From: Alienimonas californiensis
GTDB taxonomy: Bacteria > Planctomycetota > Planctomycetia > Planctomycetales > Planctomycetaceae
Direction: 5' to 3'
Assembly: GCF_007743815.1 (NCBI RefSeq)
Contig: NZ_CP036265.1
Location: 894,501-958,500 of the forward strand
Length of the DNA: 64,000 nt
Shown here in pieces: positions 26,401 through 35,140 of this stretch (within the stretch, counting starts at the first letter, position 1; each line of letters opens with the position of its first letter). The notes beneath the pieces were generated by a model, which made no database searches, had not been told where the DNA came from, and saw nothing but the letters and a program-made list of their open reading frames with translations. Both the position numbers and the translations under genes were made by a program.

Positions 26401-27568
26401 GCAGATCGACCCGAACGTCTACGCCCTGATCTTGGCCCGGGACCAGTCCTTCGCGGCCGGCGGAGCCACGTTCAACACCCGGCAGGTCGGCGCCGCGCTG
26501 GACGCCGTCGGGAGCGACCCCGCCCTCGCCGATCTGCGGAACGCCCTGGACACCCTGCCGACCGAAGCCGCCGCGCAGCGGGCGCTCAACCAGTTGTCCG
26601 GCGAAATCTACGGAACGCACCTGACGGCGTTGAACCGCAGCTCGCTGCAGTTCCTGGACGTGATCGGCGGTCAGGGCGGGGCCTCCCCGCTGGCCTGCGG
26701 GTCCTGCGAGGTCAACGGCCTGCAGGGCTGGATGGAAGGCTACGGCGGCGACGCCCGGATCGACGGCGACGGCAACGCCTTCGACGCCCGCACCGGCAGC
26801 GGCGGGGCGGCGGTCGGCCTGTCGCGGACCTACTACGGCCCGAACGAGTGCATCTCGATCGGCGGGTTCTACGCGTTCGAATCGCTGACCACGCGGGCGC
26901 CGCAGGCGAACTCCACGATCACCGACAAGGTGCTCCGGGCCGGCGGGACGGTGAAGGCCGTCGCCGGGTCGGCGTACGCCCGCCTGTCCGGCTTCGGCGG
27001 CATGGCCTTCGGGGACGCAACGCGGTCGTTCTCGGCCGCCGACGCCGTCCTGCCCTTCGCCGACCGCACCGCCGCGGAGACCGACGCCACCCTCGCCGGC
27101 GGCGACGCCGAACTGGGCATGCTGTTCGGCGTGGAGGAGTCCTTCGTCACCCCCGTCGTCGGCGTGCAGTACATGCATGTGGACCGTGACGGCTTCACCG
27201 AAGACGGCGGCGCCACGGCGCTGTTGGTGGACGACAGCACGTTGAAGGAAGTGCGGCCCCGCGTCGGCCTGCGGGCCGGACGCTGGATCCCCCTGGCCGT
27301 CGTCGGGCCGAGTACCGCCACCTTTGAAGCGTTCTACAGCCGCGATGTCACCGCCGGGTCGATCGGCGACTACCGGGCCCGGTTCGACGCCGTCCCGACC
27401 GCCGCGTTCGACGCCCGCGGCACGGACTTCTCCCGGGACCGCTTCACCCTCGGCCCCGGCCTGACGATCGGCGAGGGGCCGGTGCGGCTGGCGACCCAGT
27501 ACCGGGCCGGGCTGACGGAGACGTCGGTCCTGCACAGCGGCGACGTGCGGCTGGAAGTCTGCTACTGA
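23462..27568 (+). CDS. Autotransporter with metalloprotease-like passenger domain
   Basis: A 1368-residue secreted surface protein. A signal peptide ends near ATAQ (~40). Residues ~45-300 resemble planctomycete NF038122-type metalloproteases, with the zinc motif HEVGHLLGFVGDD (HExxHxxGxxxD) near residue 200. A Gly/Thr/Asp-rich beta-helical passenger with repeats follows (~300-950). A linker ALNQLSGEIYGTHLTALNRSSLQFLD and a CGSC motif lead into the C-terminal ~300-residue autotransporter beta-barrel (GWMEGYGG...), ending in an aromatic residue (EVCY) as expected for BAM recognition. It is first of three tandem paralogues sharing linker and barrel. The protease may act on the cell surface or release the passenger; that is inference. 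Confidence 0.87.
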   Translation: MTSPPCPDAPRRPPSGRRSVLRPVVAIAAALLALPAPATAQVVDVGGFTVVFHNATDGDYNFGGVDNIAAADLGNWTAAEQTAVLNTFQYWTDTLNLPTAAANPERPIIYLVKDSTIAPQNANARPAVVNNGGVLRSNTSSRLVDGFDAPRIAAPGSTPARPGQDGRIIYGVEGLGALLDPTEPTQLATGFSLQRTSIHEVGHLLGFVGDDPYVNNINGAGNFIVAGGAVDRITGGVGVPIAGDNAHTLLQYHNMTRANPFGTSFRNMAAFGPAELAILADIGYDTGVDATLDLDEHFGGARYFTAVTGTIGFNDNVAGVTGSGTTWVSAQDYSLGYFLQTDGSDIVLVGDTQQTGFATAGVRIAGEDTQTIGDRVTVSTDSNIEATGDSSVGVLVSSGANNWITHRGGINLTGADTVGLQFDFGGPFGTAGPNSFQVGSGDYGAYLVDRVDLSGTVIADTAIFIDDSAAVREINLLRGTVLAGPALTGDIISNAYTDATLIRPILTFGRDVDLATGRAVGAGGDGLFDFTYDGDIGGTTPVFAEVYGGTSTMNGDLLFRSFNGLGGQMLVNGSITNQLGTTLTGGDLSIEAGADGALAETVVDSGVLNVAGVAATGGNDLTVNGIGGAAVTGGGVLTVDDLFVNTGGTVVVTDAGTLNGDDVTVNQGFVTLAGAGDMNVDTVTVAAGGTVNVSSALATLDAGAAAAVDGAGSLLQSSGGGGFNGATLALTDDGDALVTGAGSTFTLTGAATVDGAGSGLVAQSGGDFDGTTLALTNDGDALVTGAGSTFTLTGAAAVDGAGSTLSSQFGGALTADSATQTGGLIHVGTGSTTTFANDVTVNGGETRVNGTLTAANLLINSGGLLTGGGTIVSDLAMNGRLAVGNSPAVLNVVGNFTSGPGAITDLELQAATAPVAGIDFDQTAVTGTATVNGGTVNVQPFGNQNFAVGTRYDFLTAAGGLTVLNPVTVFDPLANVRFIQQIDPNVYALILARDQSFAAGGATFNTRQVGAALDAVGSDPALADLRNALDTLPTEAAAQRALNQLSGEIYGTHLTALNRSSLQFLDVIGGQGGASPLACGSCEVNGLQGWMEGYGGDARIDGDGNAFDARTGSGGAAVGLSRTYYGPNECISIGGFYAFESLTTRAPQANSTITDKVLRAGGTVKAVAGSAYARLSGFGGMAFGDATRSFSAADAVLPFADRTAAETDATLAGGDAELGMLFGVEESFVTPVVGVQYMHVDRDGFTEDGGATALLVDDSTLKEVRPRVGLRAGRWIPLAVVGPSTATFEAFYSRDVTAGSIGDYRARFDAVPTAAFDARGTDFSRDRFTLGPGLTIGEGPVRLATQYRAGLTETSVLHSGDVRLEVCY
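25583..25852. repeat. 135-bp tandem repeat (two units plus partial) in autotransporter passenger
   Basis: Units start at 25583, 25718 and 25853 with GTCGACGGGGCCGG, an exact 135-bp (45-codon) period. Units read VDGAGS...TLALT(D/N)DGDALVTGAGSTFTLTGAA. They are near identical at the DNA level, indicating recent duplication within the beta-helix. Confidence 0.85.
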
Positions 27569-27619
27569 GCCGGCGCCCCCCACGCGGGAAACCGCCGCGG
27601 GAAACCGACGATCACCGCC

Positions 27620-27654
27620 GCGGCCGCCCCGGGAACGCTTCCCGGGGCGGCCGC
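27620..27654. terminator. Terminator hairpin after first autotransporter
   Basis: A 16-bp perfect GC-rich stem (27620-27635 with 27639-27654) with a 3-nt loop, 51 bp past the stop codon, followed by TTCG rather than a long T-run. Confidence 0.7.
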
Positions 27655-27944
27655 TTCGCATTGGGGGGATACCCCCGCGAGGCGGCCCCGCCCCCTCGGA
27701 GCCGCCCTGCGGCGGCGGATCGCCTGTCGGGGATCGCTCGTCGGGGAGAACCGCGGGAGGTTCGGTCGCGAGGGGGGGACGGTTCGGGACCGCGGGCGCG
27801 CGAAGGGACGTTCGGACTCTGCGGGAAGCGCCAGATTGACCGACGCTTGAGCGGTTCCACCTCAAGCCGTCGCAGGAGTGGTGTCGATTGAGCGGGTTAT
27901 TCGGGGCGACGGAAATCCGTTTCCCGCCCGGCCGCGGGCTCAAC
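27655..27944. other. Intergenic region before second autotransporter
   Basis: About 290 bp between the upstream terminator and the next start. No gene is supportable. The promoter of the second autotransporter must lie here, but I see no convincing boxes. Confidence 0.35.
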
Positions 27945-30515
27945 ATGACCTCCCGAGAAGCGTCAGACATGACATCTCACACCTCCGCGGCCGGCGCCGC
28001 GTCGCCCCGGCTCTCGGCCTCGACCTCCGCCGCCCGTTGCGGCGGGGGGGGCTCCGTCGGGTCGGCTCGTGTCAAAGACCGGGCGTCCCGTCCGCGGCGG
28101 TCGTGGTTCCGCCGGGCCCTGCCTTGGATGCCGGCCGCGGCGTTGGCGCTGGGGGTGCTGCCGTCGAAGGCGTCGGCCCAGACGGTCGTCATCAACGGCG
28201 CGTACTCCGTGACGACCGAGACGCCGCCCGATAACGACGTCATCCTCAACCCGCCCAACCCGCCCATCGACCTGCCGTTCTTCGCCACGGTCGAGGACGT
28301 CCAGGTCAACGGATCCCTCTCAGTGGGGACCAACACCGGCTGGGTGAAGGCGGAGGACCTGCTCAACTTCGGGAACGTCACCGTCGGCACCGACGCGCTG
28401 ATCACGACGCAGACCGGCGGCACGCTCCTGCCGGGCAACGTGCAATATGCGAACCGGGCCGGCGCCACGACGAACGTATTCGGCCGCCTGATCGTGGGCG
28501 GGCCGGTCTTCTCGGGGGCCGCCGCGGATAACCCCCCGCCCGCCACCGCGATCGGCAGCGGCATCCTGGAGGTGACCGGCGGGAGCGTGAACGCACTGGG
28601 CGCCGGACAGATCCGCGCCGGCGAGCTCAACGTTACCGGCGGCCTGTTCAACACCTCCGGATTCGGAGCGAACTCGACGATCTCCGGCTCCACCGTGATC
28701 AACGGCGCCGGAGCCGAACTGCGCGTCAGCAACGGCGGCGTCACGAACGTCGATTCGCTGACGCAAACGGCCGGCTTGGTCGACGCCCGGGCCGGGGGCA
28801 CGCTGACCGTGGCGGGCCCCGTGGATCCCCTTGATCCGACGGACATCTCCGGACGGGCGGACTTCAACGACCGGCTCCGGGTGAGCGGGACGTTGAACGC
28901 CGCCACCACGTTCCTGCGGGCGGGCAGCCTCCTGAACGGCCGCGGGACGATCAACAGCGACGTGTTCGCCTCCGGGAGGATCGCTCCGGGCCAGGGGCTC
29001 GGCGCCGGCGCCAACGGCATGGGGGTGCTGAATATCGGCGGGGACTACGTCGGGGACTCGGTGGTCTACGACATCGAAGTGACCTCGGGCGGGGCCGGCA
29101 ACGCGGTCGCGGGTCTCGACTACGACCAGATCGCCGTCGCCGGGCAGGCGACCATCAACGGCGGCACCGTCAACGTGATCCTGCCGGCCGGCGCCGACGC
29201 CTCCAGCTTCTCTATCGGGCGGCGGTACGACTTCATCACCGCCGCGGGCGGACTGGTGGTCAACGCGCCGGTGGTCGTCGTCAACCCCCAGCCGGACGTG
29301 CGGCTCATCCTAGACGACGGGCCGAACAGGTATTCGCTGGTGGTCGGCCGGAACGTGCCCCTGGCGAGCTTCGCGGACACCTACAACGTCACCGCGGTCT
29401 CCGTCGCGCTGGACCAAGTCAGCACCGACCCGGCCCTGGCCCGTCTGTTCAACGCCGTGGACACCCAGCCGACGGAGGCCCTGGCCCGGCAGGCCATCAA
29501 CGGGCTGTCCGGCGAGGTCTACGGCACGCAGATGACGGCGCTGAACCGGAACTCGTTGCAGTTTCTGGACATCATCGCCGGGCAGGACGCCGCCGCCCCC
29601 CTGGTGTGCGGAACCTGCGGCGTGAACCGCGACGGCGAAGGCGCCTGGCAGGGTTGGAACCACACCTACGCCGCCGGCGGCCGCGTGACCGGGGACGGCA
29701 ACGCCTTCCCCGCCGAGATGGACAACGCCGGGATGGTGATCGGGGCGACGCGGATCTTCGGTCGCTCCAACGCCTGCCTGGCCGTCAGCGGCTTCTTCGG
29801 CTCCGAGATCAGCACCGTCGAGGTGAACACCGAGCGGGTCGGCGGCTCCAAATCCGTCGTCAACGACGAGGTGCACCGCCTCGGGACCTACCTGCGGGGC
29901 TCCGTGGGACGGGTTCACGGCCGGCTCACCGGCGTCGTCGGCGCCGCCGACGCCGAATCCCGCCGGGTCTACGAGCTCAGCGACTCCCAGGGCGGCCTCC
30001 CCTTCGCCGACGTCGCCGGCGCCGAATACGAGACCATCCTCGGCGCCGTCGACTCGGAAGTCGGCTACCTGTTCGGCGCCCCGACCTCCTTCATCATGCC
30101 GGTCGCCGGCCTGCGGTACGTCGAGGCCGACCGGGACGAATTCACCGAGGTCGGCGGACTCACCGCCCTGGACGTCAGCGACACCTTCCTGAAGGAAGTC
30201 CGGGCGCGGGCGGGCCTGCGGACCGGCAATCAGCTGAGCTTCATCACGATCGCCCCCACCAGCTTCACCATGGAGGCGTTCTACAGCCGCGACGTCTCCG
30301 CCGCCTCGGTCGCCGACTACGACGCCCGGCTGAGCGCGGCCCCGGCGGCGTCCTTCAACGCCCGCGGCACGGACTTCGGCGACCACCGCTTCGTCCTCGG
30401 CCCCGGCCTGAGCGTCGGCATCGGCCCGGTGCAGTTCTCCGCCCGGTATCGCGCCAGCTTGACCGAGAGCTCCACGGTGCACTCCGGCAACGCGAACTTC
30501 GAAGTCTGCTTCTGA
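27945..30515 (+). CDS. Autotransporter, second tandem paralogue
   Basis: An 856-residue protein if started at ATG 27945; a second ATG at 27969 with a GAGAAG upstream is equally possible. It has a long basic N-region (to ~60), a hydrophobic signal core and cleavage near KASAQ, then a short beta-helical passenger (GNVTVGTDALITTQTGGTLLPG, GAELRVSNGGVTNVDSLTQT). The linker AINGLSGEVYGTQMTALNRNSLQFLD and a CGTC motif precede a C-terminal barrel ending NFEVCF. The barrel aligns along its length with both neighbours. The passenger lacks the protease domain of the first paralogue. A surface-exposed structural or adhesive role is inferred. Confidence 0.86.
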   Translation: MTSREASDMTSHTSAAGAASPRLSASTSAARCGGGGSVGSARVKDRASRPRRSWFRRALPWMPAAALALGVLPSKASAQTVVINGAYSVTTETPPDNDVILNPPNPPIDLPFFATVEDVQVNGSLSVGTNTGWVKAEDLLNFGNVTVGTDALITTQTGGTLLPGNVQYANRAGATTNVFGRLIVGGPVFSGAAADNPPPATAIGSGILEVTGGSVNALGAGQIRAGELNVTGGLFNTSGFGANSTISGSTVINGAGAELRVSNGGVTNVDSLTQTAGLVDARAGGTLTVAGPVDPLDPTDISGRADFNDRLRVSGTLNAATTFLRAGSLLNGRGTINSDVFASGRIAPGQGLGAGANGMGVLNIGGDYVGDSVVYDIEVTSGGAGNAVAGLDYDQIAVAGQATINGGTVNVILPAGADASSFSIGRRYDFITAAGGLVVNAPVVVVNPQPDVRLILDDGPNRYSLVVGRNVPLASFADTYNVTAVSVALDQVSTDPALARLFNAVDTQPTEALARQAINGLSGEVYGTQMTALNRNSLQFLDIIAGQDAAAPLVCGTCGVNRDGEGAWQGWNHTYAAGGRVTGDGNAFPAEMDNAGMVIGATRIFGRSNACLAVSGFFGSEISTVEVNTERVGGSKSVVNDEVHRLGTYLRGSVGRVHGRLTGVVGAADAESRRVYELSDSQGGLPFADVAGAEYETILGAVDSEVGYLFGAPTSFIMPVAGLRYVEADRDEFTEVGGLTALDVSDTFLKEVRARAGLRTGNQLSFITIAPTSFTMEAFYSRDVSAASVADYDARLSAAPAASFNARGTDFGDHRFVLGPGLSVGIGPVQFSARYRASLTESSTVHSGNANFEVCF

Positions 30516-30574
30516 GACGCGGAATCGGCACATCCCCGGAGCCCGCAGCGGCTCGGGGACTCAACGCACCGCCC

Positions 30575-30600
30575 AGGCGGGCCGCTCCGGCGGCCCGCCT
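30575..30600. terminator. Terminator hairpin after second autotransporter
   Basis: A 10-bp stem (30575-30584 with 30591-30600) with a 6-nt loop, followed by GTTTG, 59 bp past the stop codon. Confidence 0.65.
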
Positions 30601-31314
30601 GTTTGCGTCGGCGCCGCCGACTCCGACCGAGCCGCGGCCCCGGAGCGGGCGGACGACGGCGAGGGTGAACGCGGGGCCGCGGGAGGCCCTGCTCCCTGCT
30701 TAACGCGCCGGTCGGAACGGCACGCCGCTGTTCCGGAGACCGGAACCGCTCTCTCCGCGGGCGTCGGCCCCCGCAACGGGCCGTCGCCGTGAGCGGGTCG
30801 TCGCCGTGGCGGGAACCATGCCCCCCCGCGGCCCTCTGCGCTTCGCATCTCCGGGAACTTCGGGGCGAGGTGCGGTTTCCCGACGGTTCCGCCCCCCAGG
30901 CGGCGACGCCTGCCGCCGCCCCACGCCGAGTGCCCTCGCCGCCTCGCCAGCGAGTCGCCCCAGGCGGCCGCGGGAGACGCTGAATGCTTGGTTTGGAGCA
31001 AGAAAACAGACCAATCGGACGCTTCGGATGCGAGACGTTCGGCCCGGTCCACGGCGGACGCATTCGAGACGCCGGATATCCCCCAGACCACCCGAAGCGT
31101 TGTGAGGGAAAGAACTTAAGTCGAATCGCGGCTTGGCCGCGAAGTTTCGGCAGGCGGCTTGGCCAGACGCGATCACCCCGACGACCGGACGCCCCCGAAA
31201 GGCTTGGAGCACTGCACAGGCAACGTTCGCCGGTGCGGTCGTCGCCTTCGCGGCGGGCGGACGACGCCCGGCGCCGGAGCGCGTTCCGTCACCTGCTTTC
31301 GGGCCGCCACGTTC
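30601..31314. other. 714-bp intergenic region before third autotransporter
   Basis: The largest non-coding gap in the window. Open frames here have no family signal, no plausible ribosome sites and unlikely composition. A relatively A-rich stretch (30980-31020 and 31100-31125, GAAAGAACTTAAG) could hold the promoter. It contains no recognisable RNA fold or repeat. Confidence 0.4.
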
Positions 31315-34300
31315 ATGCGTAGATCCCTCGCACTCCCGTCCGTCAAATCCCGTCTTGGCGGGCTCCGTCGCGGTCGCATCCGGCCGCGAGCGCTGCTCTG
31401 GCGGCGGCGGGCGCTGCCCTGGCTGTCGGCCGCCGCCTTCGCCCTCGCGGCCCCGGCCGCGGAGGCCGGGCTCCTCTCGATCGACCTGAACCTGTTCGGC
31501 TCCGGCAGTCCGTTCCTGGTCGCGGGGACGGACGATCAGACCGGCAACGACGTGCACGTCGGCCTCGGCGGGTTCCTGGAGGTTCAGTTGGGCGGCGAAC
31601 TGATCACCGACGCCTTCCTGAACGACAGCTTCGTCGACGTGCAGGTCGGCGGCCTGCTGTCGACCAATGTCGGGACGGATTTCACCGCTCAGGACGGGGT
31701 CGTCTCGGTCGACGGCACGCTGGCGGTGGGGGACGAGTTGCTCGTCGTCGGCGGCGACGTGCTGACGAACGCCGGCGGGTCGATCACCGCCGCCGCCCTC
31801 GACCAGACCGGCGGGCTGGTGCAGGTGGACGGCTCCCTGTCGCTCGCCGGCGCCGCGTTCGTCTCCGACCTCGACGCCGCCGCCACGCTCGACGTCAACA
31901 GCGGCGGCTCGCTCGTCGCGACGAGCCTGAACCTCTCCGCCGCCGGGGGGAACGGCCTATCGGTCACGCTGGACGGCTTGGTCACGCTCAACGGCGGGGG
32001 GAACGCGGCGGACGACGACGTCTACGTCATCGAGGACGGCGCCGAAGTGGAGGTCGGCGGGACCGTCGTCGTCACCGGCGAAACCGCCGTCCTCGGCGCC
32101 GGCTCCCTGCTGACGATCCTGGAGAACGGCTCCTTCACCACCGACCGGCTCACCATCGAGGGCGGCGCCGTCGTGGTGAACGCCGGCGTCGGCGGCGCCG
32201 CGGACGGCCTGCTGACGGTCCACGACGCCGCCGTGATCGGCGACGGGGCGGGCGCCGGCGGGTCGCTGACGGTCTTCGGCAGCGCCTCCGCCGGGAGCCT
32301 CACGCTGCACAGCGACGGCGCCCTCTCCGTCCACGGCGATCTCACGACCGGCGCCCTCTCCACCGCCGGCGCCCTCTTCCTCGACGCCGGCGGCGTCCTC
32401 ACCGCCGGCGCCGTGACGCAGTCCGGCGGGCTGCTCACGCTGAACGGGACCGCCCTGTTCGACAGCCTGGCCCTGACCGGCGGCGCCGCGACCGTCGCCG
32501 GGGACGTGATCGTCGCCGGCGCCGCCTCCGTCGACGGGGCCGGCAGCACGCTGACGCTCGCCGCCGGCACGTTCGACGCCGACAGCCTCTCCGTGACCGC
32601 CGGCGGCGTCGTGAACGTCGACGCCGCCGCGACGATCGCCGGCGTCACCACGCTCGACGGCGGCACGCTGGCGCTGCGGGCCCCCGGAGCGGTGTTTACC
32701 ACCGACTCGCTGATCGGCCTGAACGGCTCGGTCCTCAGCATCGCCGACGGGGCGATCCTCAACGCCCGGACCTTCAGCCTGGACGGCTCCAGCACGCAAA
32801 CCGTGGACGAGGGCGGCACGCTCAACGTCCAGGCGCTGACCTTCGTCGACGGCTCCACGCTCGATGTGTCGAACGGCGGCACGGTCCGCAGCGGCGACCA
32901 CGTGCACGTCGTGGCCGGCTCCCACGCCAGGGTGAACGGCCGCCTGGAGGGGCGTTCGTTCCTGCTGGAGGGCCGACTGAGCGGGAACGGCACGGTCGTC
33001 GTCACCGGCTCCGGGCCCAACGACTACTTCGCCGCCTGCGGCGTGATCGCCCCGGGAAACAGCCCGGGGATTCTCACGATCGACGGCAACTTCGTCGGCG
33101 AGGCGCACAACGCCTTCGAGATGGAGATCGCCGCCACGCCGCCGGGCCTGGCGCCGGTGGCCGGCGTGCACTTCGACCGCCTCGCCGTGACCGGCGCCGC
33201 GACGCTCGACGGGGGGCGGTTCGAACTCAGCCGCGACGTCCTGCCCGGGCAGACCCCGTTGCCGCTGCCGGTCGCGGTGCGGTACGACCTGCTGACCGCC
33301 GCCGGCGGGCTGACGGTTTTGGATCAGCCGCTGCTCGTCGACGACTTCGCCGACGCCCGGTTCGTTTCGTTCGTCACGCCGACGAGTTACGGCGTGATCT
33401 CCGCCCGGGACGGGTCCTACGCACACCTGTTCGGCTCGACCGCGAACCAGGCCGCGGTGGGCGCCGGGCTGGACGCCGTTCGCTCCGCCCCCGGCCTGCG
33501 GGCGCTGCGGGATTCGCTCGACACCCTGCCCGCGGAGGCGGCCGCCGCGCACGCCCTGAACGCCCTGTCGGGTGAGGCGTACGGCTCCCACCTCAGCGGC
33601 CTGAACCGCAGTTCCCTCCAATTTCTGGATCGGGCGACCGCCCGCGACGCCACGTTCTCCCTGCTGTGCGGCACGTGCACGACCGGCCGGGGCGGGAACA
33701 GCGGCCTGCAGGGCTGGTGGGACACCGCCGGAACCGTCGGCCGGGCCGAGGGCGACGGGAACGCCGCCGAAGCGGAAGTCCAATCGGCCGGGACCGCGGT
33801 CGGTCTTTCGCAGATCTTTGGCGGACCGAACGGTTACCTCAGCGTCGGCGGGTTCTACGGGTATGAGTCGGTAGTGACGGAGGTCGACGCCGTTCGATCC
33901 CGGGCGGAGACGGACGCCCACCGCTTCGGCGGCGAAGTGCGGGGGGGCCTCGGCCGGATGTACGGCCGGCTGACCGGCTTCGGCGGCGTCACGCAGACGG
34001 ACGCCCGCCGCGACGTGCTGATCGAAAACCCGCTGCTCCCCTTCGCCGACCGCACCGACGCCTCGTTCGACGGCCTGCTCGCCGGCGCCGACGCCGAGAC
34101 CGGCCTGCTGATCGGCGGGGCGAACGCCTTCCTCGCCCCGGCGCTGGGGCTGCGGTACGTCCGGACCACTCAGGAGGACTTCGTGGAACGCGGCGGGGCG
34201 GCGGCCCTGTCGATCGACGACGCCTCGCTGGGCGAACTGCGGCCCCGCGTGGGCGCCCGGGCCGGCGTGCGCACCGGGGACGAGCTGTTCGCCGTCGCCG

Positions 34301-34551
34301 GCACGCTGGAGGCGTTCTACAGCCGCGACGTGACCGCCGGCTCCACCGGAGAGGCGACCGCCGCCTTCGCCGCGGCGCCCGGCGTCCCCGTCGCCGTCCG
34401 CGGCACGGACTTCGGCCGCGACCGCCTGACGCTCGGCCCGGGGCTGACCTTCGCCGTCGATTCGCTGTCCGTCGGCGCCTTCTACCGGGCGAGCCTCAGC
34501 CCGGAATCGACCTTCCACGCCGGCGAGGTGCGGGTGGAGTACGTGTTCTGA
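31315..34551 (+). CDS. Autotransporter, third tandem paralogue
   Basis: A 1078-residue protein. The ATG at 31315 gives a normal Arg-rich signal peptide (MRRSLALPSVK...) with cleavage near AAEAG (~50); longer starts add non-coding-looking sequence. The passenger (~55-640) is a long run of beta-helix turns rich in GG, DG and NAG motifs (AGSLLTILENGSFTTDRLTIEGGAVVVNAG-like). The linker is ALNALSGEAYGSHLSGLNRSSLQFLD, then CGTC, then a ~300-residue barrel ending VEYVF. It is followed by a 24-bp inverted repeat. No protease motif. Barrel paralogy with the two upstream genes points to duplication with passenger diversification. Confidence 0.87.
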   Translation: MRRSLALPSVKSRLGGLRRGRIRPRALLWRRRALPWLSAAAFALAAPAAEAGLLSIDLNLFGSGSPFLVAGTDDQTGNDVHVGLGGFLEVQLGGELITDAFLNDSFVDVQVGGLLSTNVGTDFTAQDGVVSVDGTLAVGDELLVVGGDVLTNAGGSITAAALDQTGGLVQVDGSLSLAGAAFVSDLDAAATLDVNSGGSLVATSLNLSAAGGNGLSVTLDGLVTLNGGGNAADDDVYVIEDGAEVEVGGTVVVTGETAVLGAGSLLTILENGSFTTDRLTIEGGAVVVNAGVGGAADGLLTVHDAAVIGDGAGAGGSLTVFGSASAGSLTLHSDGALSVHGDLTTGALSTAGALFLDAGGVLTAGAVTQSGGLLTLNGTALFDSLALTGGAATVAGDVIVAGAASVDGAGSTLTLAAGTFDADSLSVTAGGVVNVDAAATIAGVTTLDGGTLALRAPGAVFTTDSLIGLNGSVLSIADGAILNARTFSLDGSSTQTVDEGGTLNVQALTFVDGSTLDVSNGGTVRSGDHVHVVAGSHARVNGRLEGRSFLLEGRLSGNGTVVVTGSGPNDYFAACGVIAPGNSPGILTIDGNFVGEAHNAFEMEIAATPPGLAPVAGVHFDRLAVTGAATLDGGRFELSRDVLPGQTPLPLPVAVRYDLLTAAGGLTVLDQPLLVDDFADARFVSFVTPTSYGVISARDGSYAHLFGSTANQAAVGAGLDAVRSAPGLRALRDSLDTLPAEAAAAHALNALSGEAYGSHLSGLNRSSLQFLDRATARDATFSLLCGTCTTGRGGNSGLQGWWDTAGTVGRAEGDGNAAEAEVQSAGTAVGLSQIFGGPNGYLSVGGFYGYESVVTEVDAVRSRAETDAHRFGGEVRGGLGRMYGRLTGFGGVTQTDARRDVLIENPLLPFADRTDASFDGLLAGADAETGLLIGGANAFLAPALGLRYVRTTQEDFVERGGAAALSIDDASLGELRPRVGARAGVRTGDELFAVAGTLEAFYSRDVTAGSTGEATAAFAAAPGVPVAVRGTDFGRDRLTLGPGLTFAVDSLSVGAFYRASLSPESTFHAGEVRVEYVF

Positions 34552-34581
34552 GAGCGGCGTTTGGGAAGGCCTTGCCCGTGT

Positions 34582-34645
34582 GTGAGCCCGAAGCGCAAGC
34601 GAGGAGGGGACGCCCCCGACCCTCGCTTGCGCTTCGGGCTCACAA
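34582..34645. repeat. CCCGAAGCGCAAGCGAGG-type palindromic element (REP-like)
   Basis: A 24-bp perfect inverted repeat (34582-34605 with 34622-34645) around a 16-nt loop that itself contains GGGG/CCCC. The arm resembles the REP core at 61.5-62.3 kb (CCCGAAGCGTCAGCGAGG) with a changed middle. It follows the third autotransporter by 30 bp and could also end transcription from both sides. Confidence 0.75.
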
Positions 34646-34705
34646 AGCCGCGACGCCTCGCTAAGAGGGCTCGAGCTCTCCCTCGCCCCCCCCGCCCCGC
34701 CCCGC

Positions 34706-35140
34706 TCAGCCCACGGCAAGGCTGACGACGATCATCACCACGACCGCGCCCCACAGCAGGGCGAAGAATCCGCCGCAGCCGATGCCGATCCAGGCGTGGG
34801 CGGAGCCTTTGACCTTCGGGTTCTCCCGCCGCCGCTTCAACCCCATGATCCCCAGCACGAACGCCGCGATCCCCAGCGGCAGCCCGATCAGCGGGAACCC
34901 GCTGAACAGCCCGAGGTAGTAGGCGATCAGTGCCGGCGGGTTTTTGTAGGGGATCACGCCGCCGGTGGCGTCGCCCTCGTCCTCGGCGGGGTCGAAGTCG
35001 GGGTCGTCCTCGAACAGCTCGTCGGGGGCGTCGCCGGCGGCGAGGCGCTCCGAGATCGGCCGCGGCTCGCCGCAGGCTTCGCACACCGCGGCCCCCGGGG
35101 GGTTGGCGTAGCCGCAGACGGGGCAGAGCGGGCGGGGCAC
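34706..35140 (-). CDS. Small membrane protein with N-terminal zinc ribbon (DUF4190-like)
   Basis: A 144-residue protein starting at a GTG (35138-35140) chosen because it lies directly before a zinc-ribbon motif, CPVCGYANPPGAAVCEACG; extending upstream only adds Arg/Pro-rich non-coding-looking sequence. An acidic linker (~45-60) precedes two membrane helices, IAYYLGLFSGFPLIGLPLGIAAFVLGIMG and GIGCGGFFALLWGAVVVMIVVSLAV, with a basic loop KRRRENPKVKG between. This layout matches small DUF4190-type proteins. Function unknown. It is transcribed divergently from the inverse autotransporter and convergently with the third autotransporter. Confidence 0.75.
   Translation of the reverse strand: MPRPLCPVCGYANPPGAAVCEACGEPRPISERLAAGDAPDELFEDDPDFDPAEDEGDATGGVIPYKNPPALIAYYLGLFSGFPLIGLPLGIAAFVLGIMGLKRRRENPKVKGSAHAWIGIGCGGFFALLWGAVVVMIVVSLAVG

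Noticed and set aside
23456-27970. Long open frames opposite the autotransporters on the minus strand (up to ~740 codons)
   Set aside because: They arise because high GC third positions remove stops on the opposite strand. Their translations are His/Gln/Arg/Gly/Val-rich without domains.
34582-34645. CRISPR repeat
   Set aside because: A single inverted pair, no direct repeats with spacers and no cas genes anywhere in the window.
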